From Ectothiorhodospira lacustris (lineage in GTDB: Bacteria; Pseudomonadota; Gammaproteobacteria; Ectothiorhodospirales; Ectothiorhodospiraceae), in the NCBI RefSeq assembly GCF_022227845.1, contig NZ_JAJNQN010000003.1, positions 181,268-245,267 on the forward strand: DNA of 64,000 nucleotides. The letters run 5' to 3'. The notes beneath the pieces are model-generated. The model did not search any database. It saw only the letters and a list, made by a program, of their open reading frames with translations, and was not told the DNA's origin. Of this stretch, positions 9,698 through 19,317 are shown in pieces. How positions within the stretch are numbered: position 1 is the first letter of the stretch; each line of letters starts with the position of its first letter. Position numbers and translations under genes: made by a program.

Positions 9698-9973
9698 ATG
9701 ATCGGCGGCATTCAGAACTATTATGAACACCTGGTATATGACCGTATCCGGCATGTCTTGTTGGAGTCCGGTGACCCGCTGGATACCGTACATATGGATG
9801 ACTTGGCCTGCGTGGCACTCAACCGCCTGCCGCCCCGCTACCTGAGATTTTCCGTGGATCTGACCACTCGCCTGACCGACGAGGACTGGGAACTGATCAA
9901 CCGCCAGGTCAACGAGGCCGTAGACTATGCCTTTCGTACTACCCACCGGCGCCGGGAATTGCGCGAAACCTGA
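9698..9973 (+). CDS. ComFB-domain protein
   Basis: The 91-residue protein contains the late-competence ComFB domain: NYYEHLVYDRI at the start and DLACVALNRLPPRYLRF in the middle. The zinc-type cysteine pair seen in many ComFB proteins is reduced to one cysteine. The start at 9698 is preceded by GGAGG at 9685-9689, so the GTG at 9677 is unlikely. It ends 9 bases before ygiQ. Its role is not established; some ComFB proteins have been linked to cyclic dinucleotide binding, but nothing here tests that. Confidence 0.75.
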   Translation: MIGGIQNYYEHLVYDRIRHVLLESGDPLDTVHMDDLACVALNRLPPRYLRFSVDLTTRLTDEDWELINRQVNEAVDYAFRTTHRRRELRET

Positions 9974-9982
9974 CTATCCTTG

Positions 9983-12175
9983 ATGAACGCCGCTTCCGTA
10001 TTCAGACCGCTGTTTTCCCACCGCCCCTACTGGGCTGCCCGTTTCGGTGTCGCTCCTTTTCTACCCATGTCCCGGCATGAGATGGATCAGCTGGGCTGGG
10101 ACAGCTGCGACGTGATCCTGGTCACCGGTGATGCCTATATCGATCATCCGAGCTTCGGGGTGGCCATCATCGGCCGCCTGCTGGAAGCCCAGGGTTTCCG
10201 GGTGGGGGTCATTGCCCAGCCCGACTGGCGTTCTCCTGAGCCTTTTCAGGCCCTGGGCCGGCCTAATCTGTTCTTCGGTGTGACCGCAGGCAACATGGAC
10301 TCCATGGTGAACCGTTACACCGCAGACCGCCGCCTGCGCAGTAACGATGCCTACAGCCCCGACGACGCGGGCGGCCGGCGCCCGGACCGGGCGGTGATCG
10401 TCTACAGCCAGCGGGTGCGGGAGGCCTTTCGCGACGTGCCCGTGATCATCGGCGGGATCGAGGCCAGTCTGCGACGGGTGGCCCACTACGACTACTGGTC
10501 CGACAAGGTCCGCCGTTCCGTATTGCTGGACTCCCGGGCCGACCTGCTCATCTACGGCAACGGGGAGCGGGCCCTGGTCGAGGCGGCCCATCGCATCGCC
10601 AAGGGTGAGCATCCTCGGGACATGAAGGATCTGCGCGGCACGGCCTTTTTGCTGGATACCCCGCCCGGAGACTGGCATGTGCTGGACTCCACCCTGGTGG
10701 ACCGGCCCGGGCCGGTCCAGCGACATCGGGACCCTTACTGCGAGGAGATCCCGGAGCAGTGCGGCCCGGGTCAGGCCGTGGCCTGGGGCAAGGCCGCGGG
10801 CACCCAGGTGATTCGTGTCCAGCGGCGCGCCCTGGCGGCCCATCCCCGGGAACGGACCGTGATCCGTCTGCCGGACTGCGATACGGTGCAGGATGACCCG
10901 GTGCTCTATGCCCACGCCTCGCGCCTGATCCATCTGGAGACCAATCCGGGCAACGCCCGGGCCCTGGTGCAGGGGCATGGAGACAAGGACCTGTGGATCA
11001 ATCCGCCACCGGTTCCCTTGAGCACCATCGAACTGGACCAGCTGTTCGATCTGCCCTTTGCCCGCGCGCCCCATCCGGCCTACCGGGAGGCACGCATCCC
11101 AGCCTGGGAGATGATCCGGTTCTCGGTGAACATCATGCGCGGTTGCTTCGGCGGCTGCACCTTCTGTTCCATCACCGAGCATGAAGGGCGCATCATCCAG
11201 TCCCGTTCCGAGGACTCCATCGAGCGGGAGGTGGACGAGATTCGGGACAAGGTGGAGGGATTCACCGGGATCATCTCCGACCTGGGCGGACCGACGGCCA
11301 ACATGTACCAGCTCGGGTGCAAGGACAAGGTCATCGAGGCTCGTTGCCGTCGTCTGTCCTGTGTCCATCCCCGCATCTGTCGCAATCTGGATACCGATCA
11401 CGGGCCGCTGATCCGGTTGTATCGTCGCATCCGCAAGCGTCCCGGGGTGAAGAAGGTGCTGATTGCCTCGGGACTGCGTTATGACCTTGCCCTGGAGTCG
11501 AAGGAATACATCCGCGAACTGGTGACCCACCACGTGGGGGGATATCTGAAGATCGCCCCGGAACATACCCAGCCGGGTCCGTTGTCACGGATGATGAAGC
11601 CGAGCATTGAGGTCTATGAGCGGTTCCGCGAGCTGTTCGAGCGCTTCAGCCGCGAGGCGGGCAAGGAACAGTATCTGGTGCCGTATTTTATCGCCGCCCA
11701 CCCGGGCACGACCGATGAGGACATGTTGCACCTGGCCCTGTGGCTCAAGCACAACGGCTTTCGTCTGGATCAGGTTCAGGCCTTTCTGCCCGGTCCCATG
11801 GCCTTGGCCACCGCCATGTATCACGCCGAGCGGGACCCGCTCAAGCCGGTGACCCGGGGCGGTGAACGGGTGTCGACCGCCAAGGGGCTGCGTCAGCGCC
11901 GGTTGCACAAGGCATTCCTGCGCTATCATGATCCGGAAAACTGGCCGCTGCTGCGTGAAGCCCTGCAGCGCATGGGCCGGGCGGACTTGATCGGCAACGG
12001 CAAGCGTCACCTGGTGCCCCGGTTCCAGCCGGCGGGTACCGGCGTTTCCGGGGAAGGGCGCCGCCGACCGGTGCAGGCCGCCGAGCGCCCTGCGTCGCGG
12101 CGCAATACCCCTCGCGGTCCGGCTGCTCCGGATCGCGGCGCGGTGGCCGGGCCACGTACCCGCAGGCGGCGCTGA
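9983..12175 (+). CDS. ygiQ: YgiQ family radical SAM protein (UPF0313)
   Basis: The 730-residue protein is close to E. coli YgiQ (739). The radical SAM cluster motif CX3CX2C is at C388, C392 and C395 ([11 protein letters not shown]). The N-terminal domain has the [26 protein letters not shown] pattern and the C-terminal region is basic and low complexity (about residues 675-730). The ATG at 9983 follows a TTG at 9980 in the same frame; ATG is preferred. The substrate of this widespread enzyme is unknown. Confidence 0.9.
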   Translation: MNAASVFRPLFSHRPYWAARFGVAPFLPMSRHEMDQLGWDSCDVILVTGDAYIDHPSFGVAIIGRLLEAQGFRVGVIAQPDWRSPEPFQALGRPNLFFGVTAGNMDSMVNRYTADRRLRSNDAYSPDDAGGRRPDRAVIVYSQRVREAFRDVPVIIGGIEASLRRVAHYDYWSDKVRRSVLLDSRADLLIYGNGERALVEAAHRIAKGEHPRDMKDLRGTAFLLDTPPGDWHVLDSTLVDRPGPVQRHRDPYCEEIPEQCGPGQAVAWGKAAGTQVIRVQRRALAAHPRERTVIRLPDCDTVQDDPVLYAHASRLIHLETNPGNARALVQGHGDKDLWINPPPVPLSTIELDQLFDLPFARAPHPAYREARIPAWEMIRFSVNIMRGCFGGCTFCSITEHEGRIIQSRSEDSIEREVDEIRDKVEGFTGIISDLGGPTANMYQLGCKDKVIEARCRRLSCVHPRICRNLDTDHGPLIRLYRRIRKRPGVKKVLIASGLRYDLALESKEYIRELVTHHVGGYLKIAPEHTQPGPLSRMMKPSIEVYERFRELFERFSREAGKEQYLVPYFIAAHPGTTDEDMLHLALWLKHNGFRLDQVQAFLPGPMALATAMYHAERDPLKPVTRGGERVSTAKGLRQRRLHKAFLRYHDPENWPLLREALQRMGRADLIGNGKRHLVPRFQPAGTGVSGEGRRRPVQAAERPASRRNTPRGPAAPDRGAVAGPRTRRRR

Positions 12176-12194
12176 TTCCCCCTCATCCCCGGCC

Positions 12195-12215
12195 CTTCTC
12201 CCCTTAGGGGAAAAG
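12195..12215. terminator. Hairpin between convergent ygiQ and small membrane protein gene
   Basis: CTTCTCCCC - TTA - GGGGAAAAG is an imperfect 9-bp stem, 20 bases after the ygiQ stop. The U-tract is weak in both directions. Confidence 0.4.
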
Positions 12216-12246
12216 GGTGTATCCGTGGCTTAACCCGGTTTTTGCG

Positions 12247-12432
12247 CTAACGCCCCGCCTTGGGTCCCAGCAGCAGCCAGAGGATGAAGCCGATGACCGG
12301 CAACAGCAGCAGCAGGACGATCCAGAGCACCTTGGCCCCGGTACCTGCACGACTCTGAATGGTACTTACGACCGCCCAGATGACTGCAATCAGCAGAATC
12401 AGGCCCAAAAGACCGGTGACTTCAAAGCCCAT
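12247..12432 (-). CDS. Small PLDc_N-type membrane protein
   Basis: The 61-residue protein has two transmembrane helices: GLLGLILLIAVIWAVVSTI and a second rich in L, V and I ending in ILWLLLGPK. The second segment has the pattern of the phospholipase D N-terminal (PLDc_N) membrane domain, often found as a stand-alone small protein. The ATG at 12432 is preceded by GGGAGGTG at a good distance, which favours it over the upstream in-frame start at 12450. Function unknown. Confidence 0.65.
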   Translation of the reverse strand: MGFEVTGLLGLILLIAVIWAVVSTIQSRAGTGAKVLWIVLLLLLPVIGFILWLLLGPKAGR

Positions 12433-12596
12433 GAAACACCTCCCTTGCATGGATGGAATGGATACGCGACGTTCACCGCCACCATACCCCGGCCTTGCCC
12501 CTGTGGCCAGTGCCCGCAGCCATTGGCATCATGGCGCAGAGCCGGTATCCTCGCCCGGGACCGGACTTTGGTAAATGACGCAACGGAGCCCCGCCC

Positions 12597-12797
12597 ATGC
12601 CTTATGTCAATATCAAGATCACCCGTGAAGGCGCCACCCCCGAACAGAAGGCCGAACTGATCCGGGGTGCCACCCAGTTGCTGGTGGATGTCCTGGGTAA
12701 GAATCCCAAGACCACAGTGGTGGTCATCGATGAGGTGGAGACGGACAACTGGGGTGTCGGTGGTGAGACCGTGACCGTACTCCGTCAGCAGGGCTGA
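12597..12797 (+). CDS. 4-oxalocrotonate tautomerase family protein
   Basis: The 66-residue protein begins MPYVNIKITREG, so removal of Met exposes the catalytic Pro-1 of the tautomerase superfamily. It has the family's beta-alpha-beta pattern (PEQKAELIRGATQLLVDVLG, then TTVVVIDEV). Its substrate is unknown. GGAG precedes the start. It ends 7 bases before the next small membrane protein gene, so the two are probably co-transcribed. Confidence 0.85.
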   Translation: MPYVNIKITREGATPEQKAELIRGATQLLVDVLGKNPKTTVVVIDEVETDNWGVGGETVTVLRQQG

Positions 12798-12804
12798 GCG
12801 GGCC

Positions 12805-13053
12805 ATGCAGCACTCGTTCAAACGGCCCGGCAGGACACCGGGGCCCGGGCGCCGGAAGAAGACCGACATGGGCCTGGTGATGGTGGGGCTGCTGCTGATC
12901 GGTGTAGGCCTGTTCAGCCTGCTGGGGGGCGAGATCTGGATCAGCCGTCTCACCGTAGGGGAGGGGCAGGGCATCGGCGGGACCGCCGCCCTGGTGGTGG
13001 GCGGCATCTTCATCGGCCTGGGGGCCTTCTTCCTCAAAGAGTCCCGCAAGTAG
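12805..13053 (+). CDS. Hypothetical small membrane protein
   Basis: The 82-residue protein has a basic N-terminus (KRPGRTPGPGRRKK), then two hydrophobic segments at about residues 22-42 and 56-76, and a short KESRK tail. It is not recognised. The two-helix form with a positive N-terminus suggests an inner-membrane protein with N-in topology. It lies 7 bases after the tautomerase gene and faces parA. Confidence 0.55.
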   Translation: MQHSFKRPGRTPGPGRRKKTDMGLVMVGLLLIGVGLFSLLGGEIWISRLTVGEGQGIGGTAALVVGGIFIGLGAFFLKESRK

Positions 13054-13077
13054 CGTGACCCGGTGCACGACCTGCCT

Positions 13078-13860
13078 TCAGGCGTGGCCGTTCAGCAGCC
13101 GGTACAGGGCCTCGTACTCGGCAGTCAGCTTGTGGGTGGGCGCTAGGTGGATCATGGGGCGGGCATGCTGATGGGATTCCCGGATCTTCACCGAAGCCGA
13201 CAGGTAGGTGGCCAGTACCGGCAGGTTCTCGCTGATCAGTTCGTCCACCAGCGCCCGCGGCAGGTTGGCACCGGACTGGAAGTGATTGACGATGATGCCC
13301 TCCACCTGTAGCCGGTCGTTGTGGTCTTCCTGGATCTCCCGGACGTTTTCCAGCAACTCGTACAGGGCGCGGCGGGAGAAGTCGTCGCAGTCGAAGGGGA
13401 TCAGACAGCGTTCCGAGGCGATCAGCGCGGAACGGGTGAAGAAGTTCAGTGCCGGCGGGGTGTCCATGTAGATGCAGTCATAGTCCTTGGCAATGGCGTC
13501 CAGGGCATCGCGCAGCTTGTAGATCTTGTAGCGGGACTCCAGCTTGGTCTGCAGGTTTTCCAACTCCCGGTTGGCGGGCAGGATGCTCAGGTTGTCGAAC
13601 GGTGTGGGACTGACGAATTGCTCCAGCGCGGCGCTGCGACCGGTGAGCCGGAACAGGCCCAGGGTGGAGGCAAAGAAGTCCGCCATGGTGTGCTTGCAGG
13701 TATCGGCGGCCTGGCCCATCAGGTAATGGCTGGAATTGCCCTGGGGGTCCAGGTCGATGACCAGCGTCCGCAGGCCGTGACTGGCGCTGATGGCCGCCAG
13801 GTTGCAGGTGATGGTGGACTTGCCCACCCCCCCTTTCTGATTGAAGATCACGCGTCTCAT
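13078..13860 (-). CDS. ParA/Soj-family ATPase (orphan)
   Basis: This is a 260-residue deviant Walker ATPase with KGGVGKST at residues 9-16, [12 protein letters not shown] as the switch I region, and [16 protein letters not shown] as Walker B. Family members position DNA or protein cargoes. No parB gene, parS site or cargo gene is adjacent; the neighbours are a small membrane protein and a Sel1 protein. Its role in this cell therefore cannot be read from context. Confidence 0.8.
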   Translation of the reverse strand: MRRVIFNQKGGVGKSTITCNLAAISASHGLRTLVIDLDPQGNSSHYLMGQAADTCKHTMADFFASTLGLFRLTGRSAALEQFVSPTPFDNLSILPANRELENLQTKLESRYKIYKLRDALDAIAKDYDCIYMDTPPALNFFTRSALIASERCLIPFDCDDFSRRALYELLENVREIQEDHNDRLQVEGIIVNHFQSGANLPRALVDELISENLPVLATYLSASVKIRESHQHARPMIHLAPTHKLTAEYEALYRLLNGHA

Positions 13861-13954
13861 CTGACTGCTCCCAACCGGTAATCCGCATGGACAGGGTGTC
13901 CACGCCTCAATGGGTGAGGCAGTTTAGACAAAGGTTTCCTCGGGGTCGAGGTTG

Positions 13955-14788
13955 TCAGTCCGGCTGTCCATGGGACAGCGCCCACGCCACGGCCCGGCCC
14001 CGGCCCTCCTGGATCTGCTCGGGCGTGGCTCGGGACTCCAGTGCCCGGTGCAGTTCCATCCCCAGTTCATCGCCTCCCGCCGCGGCCAGATTCGACCACT
14101 GGATGGCGGCCACGGGGTCGGCGGCCACCCCCCGGCCGTCGGCATGCATCATGGCCAGCCAGGCCTGCATGCGGGGATGTCCTTCCTGCGCACCTCGGCG
14201 GGTGTAGTGGAAGGCCTTGTCATCATCCGCCGTCACGCTGCCGATACCTTCGATATAAAGTCGGGCCAGGAAATACAGGGCCAGGGATTCGCCGGCCTCC
14301 AGGGCCGACAGCAGCAGGGCCTCCGCCTCCAGCGCCAGATCCGGATCGCGCCCGCCGAGGGCATCGGCGATCCGGATGGAGGCCAGCGCCACCTGGGCGG
14401 GTGCATGCCCCCGCTCAATGGCGTACCGGAACCAGCCTTCCGAGGCCTCTCGGTCCCGTGGGATCAGTTCTCCCTTGAGATGGATCCAGCCCAGATGCAT
14501 GGCATAGGGCAGGGCACCCGCCCGGGCGGCCCGGCTGTACCAGTACACCGCTTGCTCACCATCGGGTGCCGTCCCATGACCGTGTTCGAACAGCCAGCCC
14601 AGGTATGCCATGGCGGTGGGTGAGCCTTGCTCGGCCGCTTGCATGAACAGGGCTCTGGCCCGGTCATGGGCCGGCGGGTCCTGCGCCAGATACCGGTGGG
14701 CCTGTGCCTCGGGATCCGGAACCGGTGCCGGATTTCCCGCCACGGCGCAGGTCGACAGCAGCAACAGGGTCAAAAGCAGGATGCGCAT
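13955..14788 (-). CDS. Sel1-repeat (TPR-like) exported protein
   Basis: The 277-residue protein has a signal peptide (MRILLLTLLLLSTCAVAG), so it is periplasmic or membrane-anchored; the cysteine at residue 14 lies in a possible lipobox. At least five Sel1 repeats follow, recognisable by AMAYLGWLFEHGHGT, AMHLGWIHLKGE and YFLARLYIEGIG. Such repeats are protein-binding solenoids. The frame is open upstream to 14953, but only the 14788 ATG gives the signal peptide. Partner unknown. Confidence 0.75.
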   Translation of the reverse strand: MRILLLTLLLLSTCAVAGNPAPVPDPEAQAHRYLAQDPPAHDRARALFMQAAEQGSPTAMAYLGWLFEHGHGTAPDGEQAVYWYSRAARAGALPYAMHLGWIHLKGELIPRDREASEGWFRYAIERGHAPAQVALASIRIADALGGRDPDLALEAEALLLSALEAGESLALYFLARLYIEGIGSVTADDDKAFHYTRRGAQEGHPRMQAWLAMMHADGRGVAADPVAAIQWSNLAAAGGDELGMELHRALESRATPEQIQEGRGRAVAWALSHGQPD

Positions 14789-14839
14789 GGCGTTCTCTTG
14801 ATGGTCTGATAATGTCGTTTCGTGTCGGACTGAAGATCT

Positions 14840-14975
14840 CTGGACTCTCGCCTTCGCGGGAGTGACGGCGTGGGGCTCGGAATGAGGCATCATTCCCTCA
14901 CCGTCGGGAGTCCGGTTCCGGGGCCACGATGCAGGCGCCCCATCCGATGTCATTCCCGCGCAAGCGGGAATCCAG
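14840..14975. repeat. REP-like inverted repeat cluster 3 (two opposed units)
   Basis: One unit in the CTGGACTC...GAGTGACG orientation (14840-14866) and one GTCATTCCCGCG...GGAATCCAG unit (14949-14975). They lie in the gap between the divergent Sel1 and phoB genes, upstream of the Pho box. Confidence 0.8.
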
Positions 14976-15072
14976 TGCCGGCCAAGGACTGCAAACCCTT
15001 AACGGATTCGTCACTTTAACCTTGCAATGTGTCCGTGGCATGACGGCCCGGGCAGGCGTATGGGACGGTTGC

Positions 15073-15116
15073 AGTCATTGCAATGTCACCGCCATGTCAT
15101 AAATCTTCGTTGTAAT
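15073..15116 (+). promoter_or_regulatory. Pho box array upstream of phoB
   Basis: Four 11-base steps start at 15073, 15084, 15095 and 15106: AGTCATTGCAA, TGTCACCGCCA, TGTCATAAATC, TTCGTTGTAAT. The third matches the PhoB half-site core exactly. The 11-base period is the hallmark of PhoB direct repeats. The position, 37 bases before the phoB start, implies autoregulation. Confidence 0.75.
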
Positions 15117-15152
15117 AGCGGCGTCAAAGACAGGCTGCAGGATCATGAACAC

Positions 15153-15845
15153 ATGAGTGAAAAGACCATATTGCTGGTCGAGGACGAACCGGCCATTCGC
15201 GAGATGGTGGGCTTTGCCCTATCGCGGGCCGGTTTTCGTATGGTGGAGGCCGCTGATGCCAACGAGGCCCATACCCGGCTGGCGGAGCGGCTACCGGATC
15301 TGGTAGTGGTGGACTGGATGCTGCCCGGCACCAGCGGTATCGACCTGGCTCGGCGTCTCAAACGCGAGGAGTACACCGCCGAGCTGCCCATCATCATGCT
15401 CACGGCCCGGGGCGAAGAGGACGACAAGGTGGGTGCCCTGGAAGCCGGGGTGGATGACTACATCACCAAGCCCTTTTCCCCGCGGGAACTGGTGGCCCGG
15501 ATCAAGGCGGTACTGCGGCGCAGCATCCCGGAAGAACAGTCCCGGCCCATGACCGTGGAAGGTCTGACCCTGGACCCGTCCAGCCACCGGGTGACCGTCA
15601 ACGGCGAGGCTCTGGAAATGGGGCCGACGGAGTTCCGGTTGCTGCATTTCTTCATGACCCATCCCGAACGGGTCTACTCCCGCTCCCAGCTGCTGGATCG
15701 AGTCTGGGGACGCAACACCTATGTGGAGGAACGCACGGTGGATGTCCATATCCTGCGTCTGCGCAAAGTACTGGCGCCATCCGGCTGTGACCGTTTCGTG
15801 CAGACGGTACGCGGTGCCGGCTACCGTTTCTCGCAGCAGACCTAG
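15153..15845 (+). CDS. phoB: Phosphate response regulator PhoB
   Basis: The 230-residue OmpR-family regulator has an acidic pocket at E10-D11, the phospho-acceptor D54 in VVDWMLPG, T84 in MLTARG and K106 in ITKPF. A winged-helix DNA-binding domain covers about residues 130-228 ([36 protein letters not shown]). Phosphorylated by PhoR, PhoB activates phosphate-starvation genes at Pho boxes. The ATG at 15153 gives the family start [12 protein letters not shown]. phoR begins 9 bases after its stop. Confidence 0.94.
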   Translation: MSEKTILLVEDEPAIREMVGFALSRAGFRMVEAADANEAHTRLAERLPDLVVVDWMLPGTSGIDLARRLKREEYTAELPIIMLTARGEEDDKVGALEAGVDDYITKPFSPRELVARIKAVLRRSIPEEQSRPMTVEGLTLDPSSHRVTVNGEALEMGPTEFRLLHFFMTHPERVYSRSQLLDRVWGRNTYVEERTVDVHILRLRKVLAPSGCDRFVQTVRGAGYRFSQQT

Positions 15846-15854
15846 GCCCGCCCC

Positions 15855-17213
15855 ATGCTCCTGGATTCCCGTTCAGGCAGTCCGTGGAAGGTGGAGTTCT
15901 GGCGCCTTGCGGGTTTCATCATGGCCGGTCTGGTGTTGGGCGCCCTGTTCGGCCACCCGGCCTGGATGCTGGTGGCCGCGCTGTCCGCCTATGTGGCCTG
16001 GCAGTTTCGCCAGCTGCGCCGCTTTCATCGCTGGATACAGGTGGGCAAGCGATCCGATCCTCCCCGTGCCGGTGGCGTCTGGGGGGATCTGATCCACGAG
16101 CAGTACCGGCTCTACCAGCGCAGCCGCCGGCGCAAGAAGAAGATTGCCAAACTGCTTAATCGTTTTCATGAGTCCAGTGCCGCCATGCCGGACGCCACGG
16201 TGATCCTGGGCAGCCGCTTCGACATCGAATGGTTCAATGGCGCCGCCATCAGCCTACTGGAACTGGAATCCCCCCGGGATATCGGCCGTCGAATCACCAA
16301 TCTTTTGCGCCATCCGGCATTTGTCCGTTACATGTACTCCGGGGATTACAGCGAGGCGGTGGAGTTTCCCCGCGGGCCGGATGAAAGGGTCATGCTGTCG
16401 GCCCGCATCGTGCCCTACGGGGACAAGCAGTTCCTGCTGTCGGTGCGGGATGTCACCCGTCTGCACATGCTGGAGTCGATGCGTCGCGACTTTGTCGCCA
16501 ATGTCTCCCATGAGCTGCGTACCCCGCTCACGGTGATCGCCGGCTATCTGGAGGCCCTGGCGGACGAGGCATCCCTGGAGCCTGAGATCCGGCGCTCCCT
16601 GCGCTCCATGGAATCTCAGGCGGCCCGCATGCGCCGCATCATTGAGGACCTGCTGACCCTGTCCCGGCTGGAAACCCGCGACACCACGGCCACCGCACAG
16701 TCTCCGGTGAGCGTCCCCGCCCTGATACACGGTATCGAGGAGGAGGCACGCATGCTCATGGGGGAGCGGGGGCAGTCTTTGTCCCTGGATGTGGATGAAA
16801 CCCTATGGTTGCGAGGCTCCAATACCGAACTGCACAGCGCCTTCTCCAATCTGGTCACCAACGCCATCAACTACACGCCCGACGGGGGCACCGTCAGTGT
16901 GCATTGGCATGAAGATGACCAAGGGGCCCATTTCCAGGTCCGGGATACCGGGATCGGTGTGCCGCCTCAGCATATCCATCGTCTGACGGAGCGCTTCTAC
17001 CGGGTGGACTCGGATCGCAGTCGCAACAGCGGCGGCACCGGGTTGGGGCTGGCTATCGTCAAGCATGTGCTGCAGCGTCATGGTGCCCGTTTGCAGATCG
17101 AGAGTACGCCGGGGGAGGGGAGTACCTTTACCTGCCATTTCGGGCGGGAGCACATCGTGCGACGCGGCGGCGAGGGATCCCGGGCAGGCCGGGTCAAGGG
17201 GGCGTCAGGCTGA
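15855..17213 (+). CDS. phoR: Phosphate sensor histidine kinase PhoR
   Basis: The 452-residue kinase has two N-terminal membrane segments (about residues 17-33 and 36-52), a PAS domain (about 110-200), HisKA with phospho-acceptor H219 in NVSHELRTPLTV, and an HATPase domain with NLVTNAINYTPDG, DTGIGVP and GTGLGLAIVKHV. It phosphorylates and dephosphorylates PhoB, normally under control of the Pst transporter and PhoU. No pst or phoU genes lie in this window; a DUF47 PhoU-like gene follows. Confidence 0.94.
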   Translation: MLLDSRSGSPWKVEFWRLAGFIMAGLVLGALFGHPAWMLVAALSAYVAWQFRQLRRFHRWIQVGKRSDPPRAGGVWGDLIHEQYRLYQRSRRRKKKIAKLLNRFHESSAAMPDATVILGSRFDIEWFNGAAISLLELESPRDIGRRITNLLRHPAFVRYMYSGDYSEAVEFPRGPDERVMLSARIVPYGDKQFLLSVRDVTRLHMLESMRRDFVANVSHELRTPLTVIAGYLEALADEASLEPEIRRSLRSMESQAARMRRIIEDLLTLSRLETRDTTATAQSPVSVPALIHGIEEEARMLMGERGQSLSLDVDETLWLRGSNTELHSAFSNLVTNAINYTPDGGTVSVHWHEDDQGAHFQVRDTGIGVPPQHIHRLTERFYRVDSDRSRNSGGTGLGLAIVKHVLQRHGARLQIESTPGEGSTFTCHFGREHIVRRGGEGSRAGRVKGASG

Positions 17214-17269
17214 TTAATATGAATATTTCATGACAACCGCGTGAATGGCGGGTCTGAATCTCCCGTCCA

Positions 17270-17292
17270 GCGTCATAATTCCGTTACAATCG
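17270..17292 (+). promoter_or_regulatory. Candidate Pho box upstream of the DUF47-pit pair
   Basis: GCGTCATAATTCCGTTAC agrees with CTGTCATAWAWCTGTCAY at about 13 of 18 positions. The halves CGTCATAATTC and CGTTACAATCG are 11 bases apart. It lies about 25 bases before the DUF47 start. This would place the low-affinity transporter genes under PhoB. Confidence 0.5.
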
Positions 17293-17316
17293 CGGTTTTC
17301 CAGGTCTGGTTATCCC

Positions 17317-17997
17317 ATGCCTCCAAAGAGTTATTTCTTCGATCTGTTCGGTAAGTCGCCGGTTCGTCCTCTGCAGCTCCACGCCGAAAAGGTGCAGGCC
17401 TGCGTGGCGGAACTGCCCGCCTTTATGGAGGCGGCCATGGCTCAGGATTGGGAGCAGGCCGAAGCCCGGCGCAACCGTATTGCCGAACTGGAACACGAGG
17501 CGGACCTGCTCAAGAAGGATCTGCGCCAGCATCTGCCCAAGGGTATGATGCTGGCCATGTCACGCCGGGATGTCCTGGAAGCCCTCACCGTCCAGGACGG
17601 CATCGCCAATACCGCCAAGGACATCGCCGGCCTGATTCTGGGCCGCCGGATGACATTCCCCGACAATCTCCATTTCCTGCTGAGGGACTTCCTGGGCCGC
17701 AGCACCGAGGCCACCCGCAAGGCCTCCCAGGCCGTGCATGAGTTGGAAGACCTGGTGGAGACCGGCTTTCGGGGACATGAAGTGGATGTGATGGAGTCCA
17801 TCCTCAAGGAACTGGACACCATCGAGCACGATACCGACCGGATCCAGATCAAGGTCCGTGCCGAACTCTTTGCCATGGAACGCTCCCTGCCGCCGGTGGA
17901 TGTGATCTTCATGTACCGGATCATCGACGAGATCGGTGACCTGGCCGACCTGGCACAGCGGGTCGGCAGTCGCCTGCGACTCATGCTGGCCCACTGA
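17317..17997 (+). CDS. DUF47 (PhoU-like) Pit accessory protein
   Basis: The 226-residue all-helical protein belongs to the DUF47/TIGR00153 family, which is related to PhoU. It begins SYFFDLFGKSP, has HEADLLKKDLRQHLPKGM near residues 60-77 and ends in the MYRIIDEIGDLADLAQRVGSRL helix typical of the family. These genes usually sit directly before pit genes, as here with a 35-base gap, and the protein is thought to regulate Pit. The frame is open upstream, but the ATG at 17317 gives the family N-terminus. Confidence 0.85.
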   Translation: MPPKSYFFDLFGKSPVRPLQLHAEKVQACVAELPAFMEAAMAQDWEQAEARRNRIAELEHEADLLKKDLRQHLPKGMMLAMSRRDVLEALTVQDGIANTAKDIAGLILGRRMTFPDNLHFLLRDFLGRSTEATRKASQAVHELEDLVETGFRGHEVDVMESILKELDTIEHDTDRIQIKVRAELFAMERSLPPVDVIFMYRIIDEIGDLADLAQRVGSRLRLMLAH

Positions 17998-18032
17998 TCC
18001 TCCCCACAGACCCATAAAAAACTGACAATCCT

Positions 18033-19283
18033 ATGGAATACGCGACGCTATTCATCGTCCTGGCGTGCATCTTCGGCTTTTTCATGGCCTGGGGTGTGGG
18101 CGCAAACGACGTAGCCAATGCCATGGGCACCTCGGTGGGATCCCGTGCCCTGACCATTAAACAGGCAGTGATCATCGCCGCCATCTTCGAGTTTGCCGGT
18201 GCCTGGCTGGCGGGCGGGGCGGTGACCCAGACCATCCGCTCCGGGATGCTGGATGCCAACCTGCTGTCGGGGACACCGGAGATCCTGGTCTTCGGCATGC
18301 TGGCGTCCCTGCTGGCGGCAGGGACCTGGCTGCTGGTGGCGTCCATCTTCGGTTGGCCGGTGTCCACCACCCATTCCATTGTCGGGGCCATCATCGGCTT
18401 TGCCATCGTGGCCATCGGCATGGAAGCCGTGCAATGGGGCAAGGTGGGGGCCATTGCCATCAGCTGGATCCTGTCGCCTGCCCTGTCGGGGGTGGTTGCC
18501 TTCGTCCTTTTCCGCAGTGTCCAGATCCTGATTCTGGATACACCCAATCCGTTGGAAAACGCCAAGCGCTACGTCCCCTTCTACATCTTCCTCGCCGCCT
18601 TCTTCACCGCCCTCATCACCCTGCTCAAGGGTCTGACTCACCTGGGGCTGGATTTCTCCGCGATTCAAAGTTACGGCATCGCCGCCGTCTTTGCCCTGAT
18701 CACGGCGGGTCTGGGGCTGATGGCCATCCGTCGCTTGCGGTTCGATCCGGCCGATGACCGGGACTTTCACTTCAGCAACGTGGAAAAGGTCTTCGGCGTG
18801 CTGATGCTGGTGACCGCCTGCGCCATGGCCTTTGCCCACGGTTCCAATGACGTGGCCAATGCGGTGGGTCCGCTGGCGGCGGTGGTCAGCGTGGTGCAGA
18901 CCGGCGAGGTCTCGGTCCATGCCGCCATGCCCATGTGGATCCTGCTCCTGGGCGGGGCCGGCATCGTGCTGGGTCTGGTGACCTATGGTCACCGGGTGAT
19001 TGCCACCGTGGGCACGGGGATCACCCAGCTCACGCCCAGTCGCGGCTTTGCCGCCACCCTGGCGGCCGCCATGACCGTGGTCCTGGCTTCCGGCACCGGA
19101 CTGCCCATTTCCACTACCCATACCCTGGTGGGGGCCATCCTGGGCGTGGGCCTGGCGCGGGGCATCGCGGCCATCAATCTCAGTGTCGTGCGGGCCATCT
19201 TCATGTCCTGGATCATCACTCTGCCGGCCGGGGCCCTGCTGTCCATCATCTTCTTCCTCATCCTCCGGGCCGCTTTGGGCTAG
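18033..19283 (+). CDS. pit: Low-affinity inorganic phosphate transporter (PiT family)
   Basis: The 416-residue inner-membrane protein has about ten hydrophobic segments. The two inverted PiT signatures are clear: GANDVANAMGTSVGSRALT near residue 23 and GSNDVANAVGPLAAV near residue 270. Further signatures include PVSTTHSIVGAIIG and PISTTHTLVGAILGVG. It takes up phosphate, as a metal-phosphate complex with protons in E. coli. It follows the DUF47 gene and precedes sixA by 34 bases. Confidence 0.93.
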   Translation: MEYATLFIVLACIFGFFMAWGVGANDVANAMGTSVGSRALTIKQAVIIAAIFEFAGAWLAGGAVTQTIRSGMLDANLLSGTPEILVFGMLASLLAAGTWLLVASIFGWPVSTTHSIVGAIIGFAIVAIGMEAVQWGKVGAIAISWILSPALSGVVAFVLFRSVQILILDTPNPLENAKRYVPFYIFLAAFFTALITLLKGLTHLGLDFSAIQSYGIAAVFALITAGLGLMAIRRLRFDPADDRDFHFSNVEKVFGVLMLVTACAMAFAHGSNDVANAVGPLAAVVSVVQTGEVSVHAAMPMWILLLGGAGIVLGLVTYGHRVIATVGTGITQLTPSRGFAATLAAAMTVVLASGTGLPISTTHTLVGAILGVGLARGIAAINLSVVRAIFMSWIITLPAGALLSIIFFLILRAALG

Positions 19284-19317
19284 GCTCCTGGTAGGTACTT
19301 GTACAGGAGATCGACCC

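Noticed and set aside
17214..17316. Alternative upstream start for the DUF47 gene at 17245
   Set aside because: The added residues overlap the candidate Pho box and are not part of the family N-terminus.
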